Assembly (NCBI GenBank): GCA_023426125.1
Contig: JAFABI010000022.1
Coordinates: 12,113 to 76,112 of the forward strand
Length of the DNA: 64,000 bases
From: Bacillota bacterium
Lineage (GTDB): Bacteria > Bacillota > Clostridia > Acetivibrionales > DTU013
Direction: 5' to 3'
Shown: positions 51,005 through 58,773 of the stretch, piece after piece
Layout of the letters: every line of letters starts with the position of its first letter
Position numbering within the stretch: position 1 is the stretch's first letter
Translations under genes and position numbers: made by a program
The notes under the pieces: model-generated
Databases searched by the model: none
Told to the model about the DNA's origin: nothing
Seen by the model: the letters and a program-made list of their open reading frames with translations, nothing else

Positions 51005-52552
51005 TTAAGTTTTGGTTTTATCGGGTAGCGGTTTTGAAGAAAAGGTATATGGTATTCCGCCCCTGTCTTTTTCCTCTCTCCGGAAATATATCTTTTCAGA
51101 TTCCAGATTCGACCGCATTTTACTTAACTCTTTCATTAGCCGGGTTTCATCTTTGGGAAAGATTTTACCTTTTATGTAAGGCTCGCATTTACTATATAAG
51201 TCTTTGGGGTACATCGTGATCTCTTCATCATCTTTGAACAGTCCGCGCAGTATCATAATGACTATGCGGGCGGTATCATTGTTATCAATAGCTTCCTGGT
51301 TCTGTTTAGCTGCATTATGCCTCAACTGCTCTCTGAACCTTTTCCCGTTATCAGGGCCAGTGCATTGGGCTATGACATACCCTTTTGACTCAAAGTCTGC
51401 CAATCTAGTCAACTTGTCAAGCTGCGGCACCTCGTCAACTGCAAGTACCTTGGAAATTATCTTGAAGATAGCACCTAATATATAAGGCTTATCTTCTGAA
51501 AACTCTTTCCAGAGTACTTCTTCCTTTTTCCGCCTCTCGGGCTCTATTCTTTGGATATCAAATAACAAGGCCCGGTCAAGTACGTCGTCTGCTTCAAGGG
51601 GAAGTGTAACTCCGTTTATGCTGATACAGGACTGGAACTTGCATACTATGGAACCGATATCTGTATACAGTTTCCTTTTTTCCAGTGCGCCGCCCGTAGC
51701 ACCCTTACATAACCAGTCTGACTGCTGCTTGCTTATTACGCTTACATTGTCAAACCCGGCAAACCAGTGTTTCTGCAAAGTAATTGCGAATTCATCTTCC
51801 TTCGCCGGAAGACTCAGCAAGTCCGCCTCTGTCGGGTCAACCAGATCATTCACAAGCCGGGTCATTGTCGATTTGGCGCCGCCCTTTTCACCGGCAAATA
51901 CAGATATAGGCCTTGCGAATTTACCCGCAAAAAAACACGATACAAGGTACACGATGAATAATAATAGCTGGCTGTCTGGGATGTTAATATAATTCTGTAG
52001 TCTCAAAATGTCTTTAATTTTTGCATCCGGATTAGGCTGCACCTGCTGTTTTTGTGTCGAGATTCTCCGGAATGTTATCCCGTTGTCCTTTATCACCCTC
52101 CAGCCGTCCCTGGTGATTTCCACGATTTCATTATCCTGGTTGGCCAGATCATACAACAGATCATTGCCTCTGGTTGCTACTCTGGTGTACAAACTGTGGA
52201 TTGTCTTGTTTATCGTTATCAGCGAACGGATAGCCTGCTGTACCTTTTTCACAGCTTCTACGCTCGGCAATCGTCCCATCAGTTCGTAAAGCTTGCCATA
52301 CATGAAGTCAAAAAACTCTTCGGAACTGACTTCCTGAATTTCTTTTCTGGAATTAACGCTATACCGGACAAAGTAAGTACTAAATTGGTCTTTGAAAGCC
52401 TCAAAATCGTCCATGCTTGTTATTGCATCATATAGCATATCCGCTTCTTTCTTTTTAACTTCCTCGTCCTGGCCTTCCTGTAATTCCTTTTTTAGCTCCG
52501 GGTCATCCTCTATGAGCTTCCTTGCTTCGAATTCATTGCTCAATAGGATCAC
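51005..52552 (-). CDS. SF3/D5-like helicase ATPase (replication protein)
   Basis: 515 residues. The N-terminal 200 residues are helical and basic; the ATPase core has Walker A AGEKGGAKSTMTRL (near residue 225), Walker B-like HWFAGFDNVS, and SCISINGVTLPLEADDVLDR with sensor and arginine residues. The pattern fits superfamily 3 / D5-type replicative helicases of phages and satellites. GTG start is 20 bases inside the primase-like gene. The C-terminal winged region ends at the iteron array, so this protein probably opens the origin. Confidence 0.75.
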   Translation of the reverse strand: MILLSNEFEARKLIEDDPELKKELQEGQDEEVKKKEADMLYDAITSMDDFEAFKDQFSTYFVRYSVNSRKEIQEVSSEEFFDFMYGKLYELMGRLPSVEAVKKVQQAIRSLITINKTIHSLYTRVATRGNDLLYDLANQDNEIVEITRDGWRVIKDNGITFRRISTQKQQVQPNPDAKIKDILRLQNYINIPDSQLLLFIVYLVSCFFAGKFARPISVFAGEKGGAKSTMTRLVNDLVDPTEADLLSLPAKEDEFAITLQKHWFAGFDNVSVISKQQSDWLCKGATGGALEKRKLYTDIGSIVCKFQSCISINGVTLPLEADDVLDRALLFDIQRIEPERRKKEEVLWKEFSEDKPYILGAIFKIISKVLAVDEVPQLDKLTRLADFESKGYVIAQCTGPDNGKRFREQLRHNAAKQNQEAIDNNDTARIVIMILRGLFKDDEEITMYPKDLYSKCEPYIKGKIFPKDETRLMKELSKMRSNLESEKIYFRREEKDRGGIPYTFSSKPLPDKTKT

Positions 52553-53114
52553 CCGCCTTAAGCTTGAAGAAATATTCCAGATAATGATGCTGCATCAGCC
52601 GTACACGTTTTTCGAAAGGTTCAAAGATAAGTTGATCTGTCAGCCTGTCATAGAAACGTACTGCTTGTCGTATCCATCTATAATGCGGATCGGTGTATTC
52701 GGCTCCTGAAGCTTTCAATTCGTCTTCAGCTTCTTTAAATGCCTTATATTTTGCCACACAAGCATTAAAAAAGCCTTCAATCTTTTGGATTAAAAGCTTT
52801 GCAAGCCTTTGATTTTCTTCCCTTTTGGCCTTGTCTTCAAGCGATTCCTTCAGGTCTCCGCGCACCCTTTGCAGGGCTTCCTTAAGCGGTATCTTTTCGT
52901 ATTCAACCAGCCAATCAACCAGGCTTCCACCATTGCAGCAACCCGCAAAACTATAGTAGCTATTGGTTTTGGGATAGATATAAAAATGTCCCTTATGTAT
53001 TTTACATACGGGACATGGATCTATTAATATCTTATTACCTAATGTCCGGGGTTTTGCGCCTGACTGTTGAACTATGTAGTCCAGTATGTTACAATCATTA
53101 TATGCCAATAACAT
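52533..53114 (-). CDS. Primase-type zinc-finger (CHC2-like) protein
   Basis: 193 residues. The N-terminal 75 residues form a DnaG-type zinc-binding domain (DPCPVCKIHKGHFYIYPKTN, YYSFAGCCNGGSLVDWLVEY); the rest is a charged helical region. No TOPRIM or AEP catalytic domain is present, so catalysis must come from another protein, perhaps the N-terminal part of the ATPase or the host or helper. It overlaps the ATPase gene, which supports a joint primase-helicase function. Confidence 0.75.
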   Translation of the reverse strand: MLLAYNDCNILDYIVQQSGAKPRTLGNKILIDPCPVCKIHKGHFYIYPKTNSYYSFAGCCNGGSLVDWLVEYEKIPLKEALQRVRGDLKESLEDKAKREENQRLAKLLIQKIEGFFNACVAKYKAFKEAEDELKASGAEYTDPHYRWIRQAVRFYDRLTDQLIFEPFEKRVRLMQHHYLEYFFKLKAGDPIEQ

Positions 53115-53160
53115 ATCACCTCACATTCTGCTGCCGGTCCGTCAACCGGCCTTTATATTT

Positions 53161-53349
53161 TTAAGCTCTTATCGCCTGATTTTCCAACCATTTATTAAGA
53201 GATTCTATTGGGATAACTATCCGCTTGCCCAAGCGAATTTTCGGGAAGTCCTTGCTATTTGCAAGCTCATATGCCTTAACTCTACTTACCCCTATAGCTT
53301 CTCCCATTTCCTCAACTGTGTAAGTGAGCTTGTTTATGGTTGTATTCAT
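53161..53349 (-). CDS. Excisionase/AlpA-type helix-turn-helix protein
   Basis: 62 residues: LTYTVEEMGEAIGVSRVKAY followed by ELANSKDFPKIRLGKRIVIP, the HTH_17 pattern of excisionase-like DNA-binding proteins. It could direct excision, or act as the early activator of the satellite as AlpA-like proteins do in other islands. AAAGGGG precedes the ATG. Second gene of the leftward operon. Confidence 0.85.
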   Translation of the reverse strand: MNTTINKLTYTVEEMGEAIGVSRVKAYELANSKDFPKIRLGKRIVIPIESLNKWLENQAIRA

Positions 53350-53355
53350 AACATT

Positions 53356-54012
53356 TTACCCCTTTCTTATAATTTGTTTAAATATGTTGAAAGCATTTAC
53401 AAATGCCTGTCTGTCTGGATTATTTGCGTTTTCCGTGGTGTCCGGATACTCTGTTAACTTTTGTTTTATTGCCTTGATAATGAAATCTGCTACAACACGA
53501 ACACGGATTGCAGCTCTGAATTGCTCCATCAATTCCGCATGTTCAAAAACTTCTCGTAGCGCTTCATCAAATCTTTTATCTTCTTCGGTTTCCTCTGGCT
53601 CTTTTACCAAAAACGAAAAGTCAATGTCACCGTTGTTCTGAGAGGCTTCACTAGCCGGCTTTCTTTTTCTATATTTTGATTTTTTCTCTGCATTTTGCGG
53701 ATCGGGCTTGATAATGACCTCGGGCTCCGCTGGTTTCTGCTCGGGTACCTTTGTGGACTCCAATGTCTGTTTTGCCGGTACCGGTTCAGATACCTTGGTA
53801 TGCTTGTCATTTTCTGCTGTTACCGGTTTTGTCTCTACAGGGTAGTTAATTTTCAATTTACTAATTGCTTTCCTCCCTGTTGGGTCACTATGTGTATGTG
53901 TGTCCATTTCCTGGTATAATTCGTAGATTAGCCTGTTGAATTCTTTGGCTTGCTTTTTCTCTTTCCGTAATTGGGCATAGTGCCTCCCGATCATTTGCTG
54001 TTTTTGTGACAT
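53356..54012 (-). CDS. Hypothetical protein, first gene of leftward operon
   Basis: 218 residues in three parts: a basic helical N-terminus (YAQLRKEKKQAKEFNRLIYE), a Pro/Lys/Glu-rich linker (about 65-125), and a helical C-terminus (FDEALREVFEHAELMEQFRA). No family recognised. GGGGGA precedes the ATG. As the first gene after the operator region it may be a regulator or a replication accessory protein. Confidence 0.6.
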   Translation of the reverse strand: MSQKQQMIGRHYAQLRKEKKQAKEFNRLIYELYQEMDTHTHSDPTGRKAISKLKINYPVETKPVTAENDKHTKVSEPVPAKQTLESTKVPEQKPAEPEVIIKPDPQNAEKKSKYRKRKPASEASQNNGDIDFSFLVKEPEETEEDKRFDEALREVFEHAELMEQFRAAIRVRVVADFIIKAIKQKLTEYPDTTENANNPDRQAFVNAFNIFKQIIRKG

Positions 54013-54115
54013 CGGATTCCCCCATTCTCACTCTGCATTTTCCCTAAACCTTATCGGCCGGAGAAGTCCTTTTTTCCTGGCACTTACCCAGGGAGCTAAA
54101 GCTCGTATTCAATTT

Positions 54116-54199
54116 TATACCCAATACACAATAATATTATGTATTGGGTATAATCCTATTATAACTGGTATTGACTCGTTACACAATATGATATACAAT
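54116..54199. promoter_or_regulatory. Divergent control region with 12-bp-arm palindrome
   Basis: TATACCCAATAC (54116-54127) and GTATTGGGTATA (54141-54152) form a perfect inverted repeat; a third half-site ATATTGGGC is near 54207. Rightward, TTGACT (54171-54176), 17-bp spacer and TACAAT (54194-54199) make a promoter for the gene at 54252. Leftward, GTATTGGGTATAAAATTG on the minus strand gives a -10-like TATAAA. The palindrome can thus control both directions, as a repressor site would. Confidence 0.65.
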
Positions 54200-54251
54200 A
54201 CTTATAGATATTGGGCATTGACTATGATAAATATTGTCTATGGGGTGCAAA

Positions 54252-55178
54252 ATGGAAGGAAACGCTAAAGCATTGTTAACGTTATCAGAAGATAAAAAGA
54301 CGCTTTTTATCACATCGATGGGTGGTACCTCTCAGCAGGTCTATGAAACCGGCTCTTTGTTAATTGACTTTCTGGAATTAGACTATCAGGCTTTTGCGGC
54401 AAAACATTTATTGCTTAATAGTATCTTAAGTGCAAACAAGATATTAAACACAAATGAATTCGATATAGCCTCGGAAGAACGTGAATACAACGAAGTAAAA
54501 AAGAAATTTGAAGAAGCCGCCCATATTTGTTTTGATAGCAATCTTAAGGATGGCTATAAATACATCGAAAACGGGAACATGCAACAAAGGTATTCATATT
54601 ATACTATAAAGCTTAATCCTACCTTTGAAGAAAATCTCGGTATAGATTTGAAACTCGCTTCAAGTTGTACGCCATTTATAAACAATAAAGAAATTAGTGT
54701 GGGAGACTGGGTAAAAAAAATCCGGGATACTGAAGAAAAGGAGAGTGCTGATTTTATCCTTACTGCGCAACCTAGATTTGTTGATTCGTATTGGTTCCGC
54801 TCTTTAGCTGATATCCTGTATTTTGAACTTATGAATGTTGTAAAAGGAAATATAGTCATAAAGCAGTGTGAGAACTGTAACAGATATTTTGTCCCGGTTG
54901 GGCGGAACGATGCAATGTATTGCAATAGAATTGCCCCCGGCTCCCAAAAGCCTTGTGTTGCTATAGGAGCTACTAAGAAATATGAAAAAGAAATTGAGAA
55001 TAACCCAATTAAGAATGCCTATAGAAAGGAATATAAAAGAAGGTATGCTTTAAGAAGAAAAGGTAAAATTGAAGAAAGTGCATTTATTAAGTGGGCCGAT
55101 AAAGCAAAGGGCAAGCTCGATGAGGTTCTAAACAATGAAATACCGGAAGACGGCTTTTTAACATGGTTAAAACAGTAA
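54252..55178 (+). CDS. Zinc-finger-like protein of DUF6076 type, edge cargo
   Basis: 308 residues. N-terminal two-thirds has no recognised domain; residues about 210-250 carry CENCNRYFVPVGRNDAMYCN followed by a cysteine further on (KPCVAIG), a pattern found at the C-terminus of DUF6076-type proteins, then a basic helix KNAYRKEYKRRYALRRKGKI. It is the only rightward gene of the element, has its own promoter and lies beside attR, the position where satellites often carry cargo. It could be a regulator, or a phage-defence protein. ATG 54252 has GGGGTG upstream. Confidence 0.6.
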   Translation: MEGNAKALLTLSEDKKTLFITSMGGTSQQVYETGSLLIDFLELDYQAFAAKHLLLNSILSANKILNTNEFDIASEEREYNEVKKKFEEAAHICFDSNLKDGYKYIENGNMQQRYSYYTIKLNPTFEENLGIDLKLASSCTPFINNKEISVGDWVKKIRDTEEKESADFILTAQPRFVDSYWFRSLADILYFELMNVVKGNIVIKQCENCNRYFVPVGRNDAMYCNRIAPGSQKPCVAIGATKKYEKEIENNPIKNAYRKEYKRRYALRRKGKIEESAFIKWADKAKGKLDEVLNNEIPEDGFLTWLKQ

Positions 55179-55340
55179 TTTCCACTGTACTTTACTGTAC
55201 TAAAGGTGTACTTTCTATGATATAACCGGATATAATTCCATATAACTAAATGGAAAATGGATACAAATAATAAAGCCCGAAAACCTGGCTTTTACTATGC
55301 AATATAACATGCTATTACTGTTTATAATATTCGAATTGTT

Positions 55341-55386
55341 ACTTGTAATCAGCAGGTCGGGGGTTCGATTCCGTCTGCCAGCTCCA
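55341..55386. repeat. Attachment site attR (46-bp direct repeat)
   Basis: An exact copy of the 3' 46 bases of tRNA-Thr, without the 5' half, so not a functional tRNA. It marks the right end of the integrated element. Confidence 0.95.
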
Positions 55387-55388
55387 GG

Positions 55389-55419
55389 AAAGCATCTTCG
55401 AGATTCGGGGATGCTTTTT
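55389..55419 (+). terminator. Displaced original tRNA-Thr terminator
   Basis: AAAGCATC and GATGCTTTTTT form a hairpin directly after attR. It has no transcript to end now, and both it and the element's own copy after attL are followed by CATGC. Confidence 0.7.
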
Positions 55420-55434
55420 TCATGCGCTTTTGAG

Positions 55435-55617
55435 CCTAAATTCCCGAAAAATTATACTATACAAGATTAAAACCCTTGAATATAAAGCATTTTAAGAGAA
55501 GGCTCTATTTTGGTGTATGTTATAAATATGGCATACACAGTAAAAGCCAAAAGCTTTAAAAGCCATATAAATACTGAGTTTCTAGACTTGTATAGTATAA
55601 AAATGCGGGAATTTAGG
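55435..55617. repeat. 183-bp element with 31-bp terminal inverted repeats
   Basis: Left end CCTAAATTCCCG plus TTATACTATACAAG mirrors right end CTTGTATAGTATAA plus CGGGAATTTAGG; a few middle bases differ. An inner hairpin GTGTATG/CATACAC with flanking GGCT/AGCC lies at the centre. No ORF. It has the form of a MITE. It lies outside attR, so it belongs to the flanking chromosome or to an older insertion at this site. Confidence 0.65.
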
Positions 55618-55788
55618 TTTATATCAAGTGGAGCCATACATCCCACATAGGCTACGGGTATCCCGTGACCTTCCCGGGATGCGGATCGGGTTCGGCCTGT
55701 TACCCTGAAAGAAAATGTCTCCGTGTGTATATGGCAAAACTGTCATATGCTTACTGTTCAAAGAGCTGGTCGTCAGATATTTGAGGTT
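55618..55788. other. Gene-free stretch, GC-rich patch
   Basis: Contains CGGGTATCCCGTGACCTTCC and CGGGATGCGGATCGGG, short self-complementary GC-rich pieces. No promoter or coding signal was resolved. Probably decayed intergenic DNA. Confidence 0.3.
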
Positions 55789-55823
55789 ATAAAAAAGCAA
55801 GGGCGTTTTCTACCCTCGCTTTC
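55789..55823 (-). terminator. Terminator of the hicAB operon
   Basis: On the minus strand AGCGAGGG and CCCTTGCT (one G-T pair) enclose TAGAAAACG and are followed by TTTTTTATAA. Confidence 0.8.
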
Positions 55824-55838
55824 AGCCCGAGAGATAAT

Positions 55839-56234
55839 TTAAACTTTCAGACGTTCCTTCAATGCTTCCTGCAAAACCTGAGAAAAATTAATATCCTCAC
55901 GTTCCGCCATTGTGTTTAGCCATGATGGAACAGTCAGGGTTTTCTTTACCGCTTTATTATCATAAAATTTTCTATATTCCAGTGTATCCGCGCCTACCAA
56001 AGAAACAAAGGAATTTGCCGGAGTTTTTATATCTTTAGGATCGGAAGCCGGTGGAATAACGGCTTTTTCTTCTTCCAGGCCATAAAGTGTCAAGCACAAC
56101 ACGTCTGCTGCCATTTCATAAGCGTCCTGCAAGTCATCCCCTTGAGTATAGCAGCTTTTAATATCGGGGAAAGCTACAGAGAACCCGCCTCCCTCTTCTG
56201 GTATAAAAATTGCCGGATATAAATATTTAGCCAT
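55839..56234 (-). CDS. hicB: HicB-family antitoxin
   Basis: 131 residues. The N-terminal partial RNase H-like fold (YPAIFIPEEGGGFSVAFPDI, GDDLQDAYEMAADVLCLTLY) masks the toxin; the C-terminal VKKTLTVPSWLNTMAEREDI and FSQVLQEALKERL is a ribbon-helix-helix DNA-binding domain that represses the operon. GAGGAGG precedes the ATG. Gene order toxin then antitoxin is typical for hicAB. Confidence 0.93.
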   Translation of the reverse strand: MAKYLYPAIFIPEEGGGFSVAFPDIKSCYTQGDDLQDAYEMAADVLCLTLYGLEEEKAVIPPASDPKDIKTPANSFVSLVGADTLEYRKFYDNKAVKKTLTVPSWLNTMAEREDINFSQVLQEALKERLKV

Positions 56235-56256
56235 ATTAATCCTCCTCTTAAAAATC

Positions 56257-56439
56257 TTATTTCAATCCCGCATCAGTCAGGATACTATTAAGCGTTCCGA
56301 TGGCTATTTCAGCTTTATGTCTGGGAACCGGGAAAGTATTGCCGGTTATAGGGCTAAAATACATATCATGCTTTTTGCCGGAGCGTACTTTCTTTATCCC
56401 GTTTTTATTAAACAGTTTTAGCAATTCGCCTGTTTTCAT
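56257..56439 (-). CDS. hicA: HicA-family mRNA interferase toxin
   Basis: About 60 residues: MKTGELLKLFNKNGIKKVRS, GKKHDMYFSPITGNTFPVPR, HKAEIAIGTLNSILTDAGL. The double-stranded-RNA-binding-like fold and the KHDMY histidine are the HicA hallmarks; it cleaves mRNA when HicB is lost. ATG 56439 follows AGGTGAGG; the longer GTG start overlaps that site. Confidence 0.93.
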   Translation of the reverse strand: MKTGELLKLFNKNGIKKVRSGKKHDMYFSPITGNTFPVPRHKAEIAIGTLNSILTDAGLK

Positions 56440-56459
56440 TCGTATCCTCACCTTCTTTT

Positions 56460-56488
56460 ATTATAGCACGTATTAATACGTGTGTAAA
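56460..56488 (-). promoter_or_regulatory. hicAB promoter with palindromic operator in the spacer
   Basis: On the minus strand TTTACA, a 17-bp spacer and TATAAT. The spacer is almost entirely the perfect 16-bp palindrome CACGTATTAATACGTG (56467-56482). HicB dimers bound there would block RNA polymerase directly. Confidence 0.8.
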
Positions 56489-56728
56489 TGATTTTTTGTA
56501 TATTGGTTTGTCCTTACGGATTTGGATCAACGTTGTTATATAAATGATTTATTTGGAGTTTCAGGTGTCAGCAAATTTGGTTCTATATACAGTATGGACC
56601 TTCAAATTAAATTTTTTGCTGTAGTATCCGTACAGGATTTTATATGTTTTGTACTGAAATGAATATTCCTTTATGTGTATCCGGGCAGTACAATAATTAC
56701 AGTATGGAAAAATGGAGGAGCGGCGAAA

Positions 56729-57994
56729 GTGAGCTATAATTTTGGAATAGATGGTGATGAGCGGAGCTATTTAAGAGAGCTTGCCAAAAAAGTGCTTGAA
56801 TATGCCAACCTGCCGGTGATGGAGGAGAGAAAAAAATTATGGTATGGGCATAATGCCCTGAAAGGGGAAAAGCCGGTTTTGGTAATGGAATACAACACCT
56901 TTGAAAACGATATTCTCCCGGAGCCCCAGTGCAGGTCCGGCGCCGCCAGAGAAATCGAACGCAATCTGCTCAGGACCATTGTCAATCATGAATTGATTGA
57001 TGATGACAAGGTGGTTTCGCCTTATTATACGGTGTTCTGGAACATTTCCCTGCTTCCTTTCGGAGCGGAATTGAAAAAAAACCATGCAAAGGACAGCAGC
57101 GGTAGAGCCATCGGCTATCAGCAGGTCCATTTGATATCCGACCTGAAAGAGGATTTTCCCAAATTGCGGCCTTCCGTTTACTCGGTAAACAGGGAATACA
57201 CCGCTGCATGGAAGGAAGCGGTTGAAAATATCCTCGGGGACATCCTTACCGTAAAAATTAAAAACGACAGCCTCAGGTGGTATGTGGCTCCGTCACAAAG
57301 AGCTGTGGAGCTGATGGGGCTCGAAGCCATGATGTTTTCCATGGTTGACTATCCCGATGAAGTGCATCGTTTATATGATTTTATCAAGGAAGATACCCTG
57401 GCGTATGTAAAATGGCAGGAAAAAGAAGGACTGCTTACGCTGAATAATGAAAATGATTATGCCGGAGCCGGAAGTTACGGTTTCTCCAGGGAATTGCCAA
57501 CACAGGAATGTATTGAGACCGGACACGTCGGCCCCAGAGATCTGTGGCTGAATATGAACTCCCAGGAGACTGTCGGCATTTCTCCCTCCATGTTTGGAGA
57601 ATTCATCTTCCCATACTATTATGAGCTTGCAAAACTATTCGGGCTTGTTTACTATGGCTGCTGCGAACCGCTTCATCCCATCTGGGAAAAGTATATAAGC
57701 CAGCTTCCCGGTCTCAGGAAGGTATCCGTTTCTCCATGGTGCGATGAGGAATTCATGGGCAAGGAACTTCAGTCAGGCAATGTGATTTACTCACGGAAGC
57801 CAAGCCCTAACTATATAGGCGTCGGGAGTTTTGACGAGGAGGCCTTTGCAGCGCACATAGCCAGGACATTGAAAGCAGCCCGGGGCTGCAAGCTGGAGCT
57901 TATATTCAGGGATGTTTACACCCTTTGCGGTGAACCGGAAAGGCCGGGAAGAGCCATCAAAATTGCAAGGGATCTCATAGACAGACTGTGGTAA
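56729..57994 (+). CDS. URO-D-family protein (methyltransferase-like)
   Basis: About 421 residues, longer than the family member at 16825 and only distantly similar. Features include RSGAAREIERNLLRTIVNHE, GLEAMMFSMVDYPDEVHRLY, GYGCC-like YYGCCEPLHPIWEKYISQLP, with a possible zinc-binding CCEPLH, and SVSPWCDEEFMG. GTG 56729 follows GGAGGAG; earlier frame is not protein-like. Members in Firmicutes glycan loci are often labelled uroporphyrinogen decarboxylase without evidence. No corrinoid protein is adjacent, so the function is open. Confidence 0.7.
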   Translation: MSYNFGIDGDERSYLRELAKKVLEYANLPVMEERKKLWYGHNALKGEKPVLVMEYNTFENDILPEPQCRSGAAREIERNLLRTIVNHELIDDDKVVSPYYTVFWNISLLPFGAELKKNHAKDSSGRAIGYQQVHLISDLKEDFPKLRPSVYSVNREYTAAWKEAVENILGDILTVKIKNDSLRWYVAPSQRAVELMGLEAMMFSMVDYPDEVHRLYDFIKEDTLAYVKWQEKEGLLTLNNENDYAGAGSYGFSRELPTQECIETGHVGPRDLWLNMNSQETVGISPSMFGEFIFPYYYELAKLFGLVYYGCCEPLHPIWEKYISQLPGLRKVSVSPWCDEEFMGKELQSGNVIYSRKPSPNYIGVGSFDEEAFAAHIARTLKAARGCKLELIFRDVYTLCGEPERPGRAIKIARDLIDRLW

Positions 57995-58061
57995 CAGGGC
58001 AATCATATTGACAATACATGCAGTCCCTTCATCTTTAATAATAAAAAAATAAAAAATCCTG

Positions 58062-58087
58062 TGAACTTTCATGCTGTCTAAAACGTA
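58062..58087 (+). promoter_or_regulatory. Candidate ECF-type promoter of the sigY operon
   Basis: TGAAC (58062-58066), 17 bases, CGTA (58084-58087) fits the general ECF pattern TGAAC-N16/17-CGT. It lies about 155 bases before the sigma gene and could be the autoregulated start. The leader contains a TACTGTAAAA/TTTTACAG inverted repeat. Confidence 0.45.
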
Positions 58088-58242
58088 TTAACATCATAGA
58101 CATGGTATAGTTGCAAGACCCTCTGCCGTACCGGATACTGTAAAAAAAATGGCGGAATACTTTTGCCATTGGAATTTTACAGCATCGCCAAACACAGAAT
58201 ATGATATATAATTGAGGCAAGTGCCGTCAAGGAGAAAAATAC

Positions 58243-58773
58243 ATGCAGGATCACCTGGTTGAAGAGGCTCTCAGCGGTAACCGGCATTCACTTGCCAGGC
58301 TTTTGTACGATAATTACGAAATGGTTTTCAAATACCTGATAAAATTTACATTGAATAAAAGTCTGGCGGAGGATCTGGTACAGGAGACAATGATAAAGGC
58401 GATTGAAAAAATCCGGTTGTTTGATGCAGAAAAGGCAAAATTTTCAACCTGGCTGATTGCCATTGCCCAAAATCTTTATCTGGACAGCATCCGGAAAAAG
58501 AAGCGGGAACAAAAGCATATCGAAGAGGAAATGCAGTCGGAAGGCTTATATGATGCCGGGAAAGAGCATGATGAAGATTGGGAGCGCGTTCTTGAGGCGC
58601 TGGTGCGGATGCCTGACGAGAGCAGAATACCCCTTGTGCTTAAGCACTATTACGGATACTCTCTGGAGGAAATTGCGGGTGTCATGTCCATACCGCTGGG
58701 GACTGTAAAGTCCCGGATACATAATGCCATCAAGCTTGTAAGAAAGGAGCTGGGGGACAGTGCGGAAGAATGA
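58243..58773 (+). CDS. sigY: ECF sigma factor, SigY-type
   Basis: 176 residues: sigma region 2 (LARLLYDNYEMVFKYLIKFT, LAEDLVQETMIKAIEKIRLF, FSTWLIAIAQNLYLDSIRKK) and region 4 (RIPLVLKHYYGYSLEEIAGV, MSIPLGTVKSRIHNAIKLVR). It directs RNA polymerase to stress-type promoters. The five genes that follow match in order and size the yxlC-yxlG genes of the Bacillus subtilis sigY operon, which supports the assignment. AAGGAG precedes the ATG. Confidence 0.88.
   Translation: MQDHLVEEALSGNRHSLARLLYDNYEMVFKYLIKFTLNKSLAEDLVQETMIKAIEKIRLFDAEKAKFSTWLIAIAQNLYLDSIRKKKREQKHIEEEMQSEGLYDAGKEHDEDWERVLEALVRMPDESRIPLVLKHYYGYSLEEIAGVMSIPLGTVKSRIHNAIKLVRKELGDSAEE

Larger units (their letters stand above)
40838..55386. 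mobile_element. Integrated phage-satellite-like element in tRNA-Thr
   Basis: About 14.5 kb between the 46-bp repeats. Nearly all genes run leftward, in the order regulation, replication, small-terminase-like, ejection-like proteins, membrane protein, small regulator, integrase; one gene runs right at the attR end. Replication genes plus a TerS-like protein without capsid, portal, large terminase, tail, relaxase or secretion genes match phage-inducible chromosomal islands more than prophages or conjugative elements. The three large virion-like genes are atypical for known islands. Confidence 0.8.

Noticed and set aside
40838..55386. Interpretation as a conjugative or mobilizable element
   Set aside because: No relaxase, coupling protein or secretion genes, and no oriT-like structure was recognised.
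40838..55386. Interpretation as an intact prophage
   Set aside because: Large terminase, portal, capsid, tail and lysis genes are all absent, while the gene packing leaves no room for decayed copies.
55839..56451. hicAB as part of the satellite
   Set aside because: It lies outside the attR repeat; no second copy of the repeat is found beyond it.
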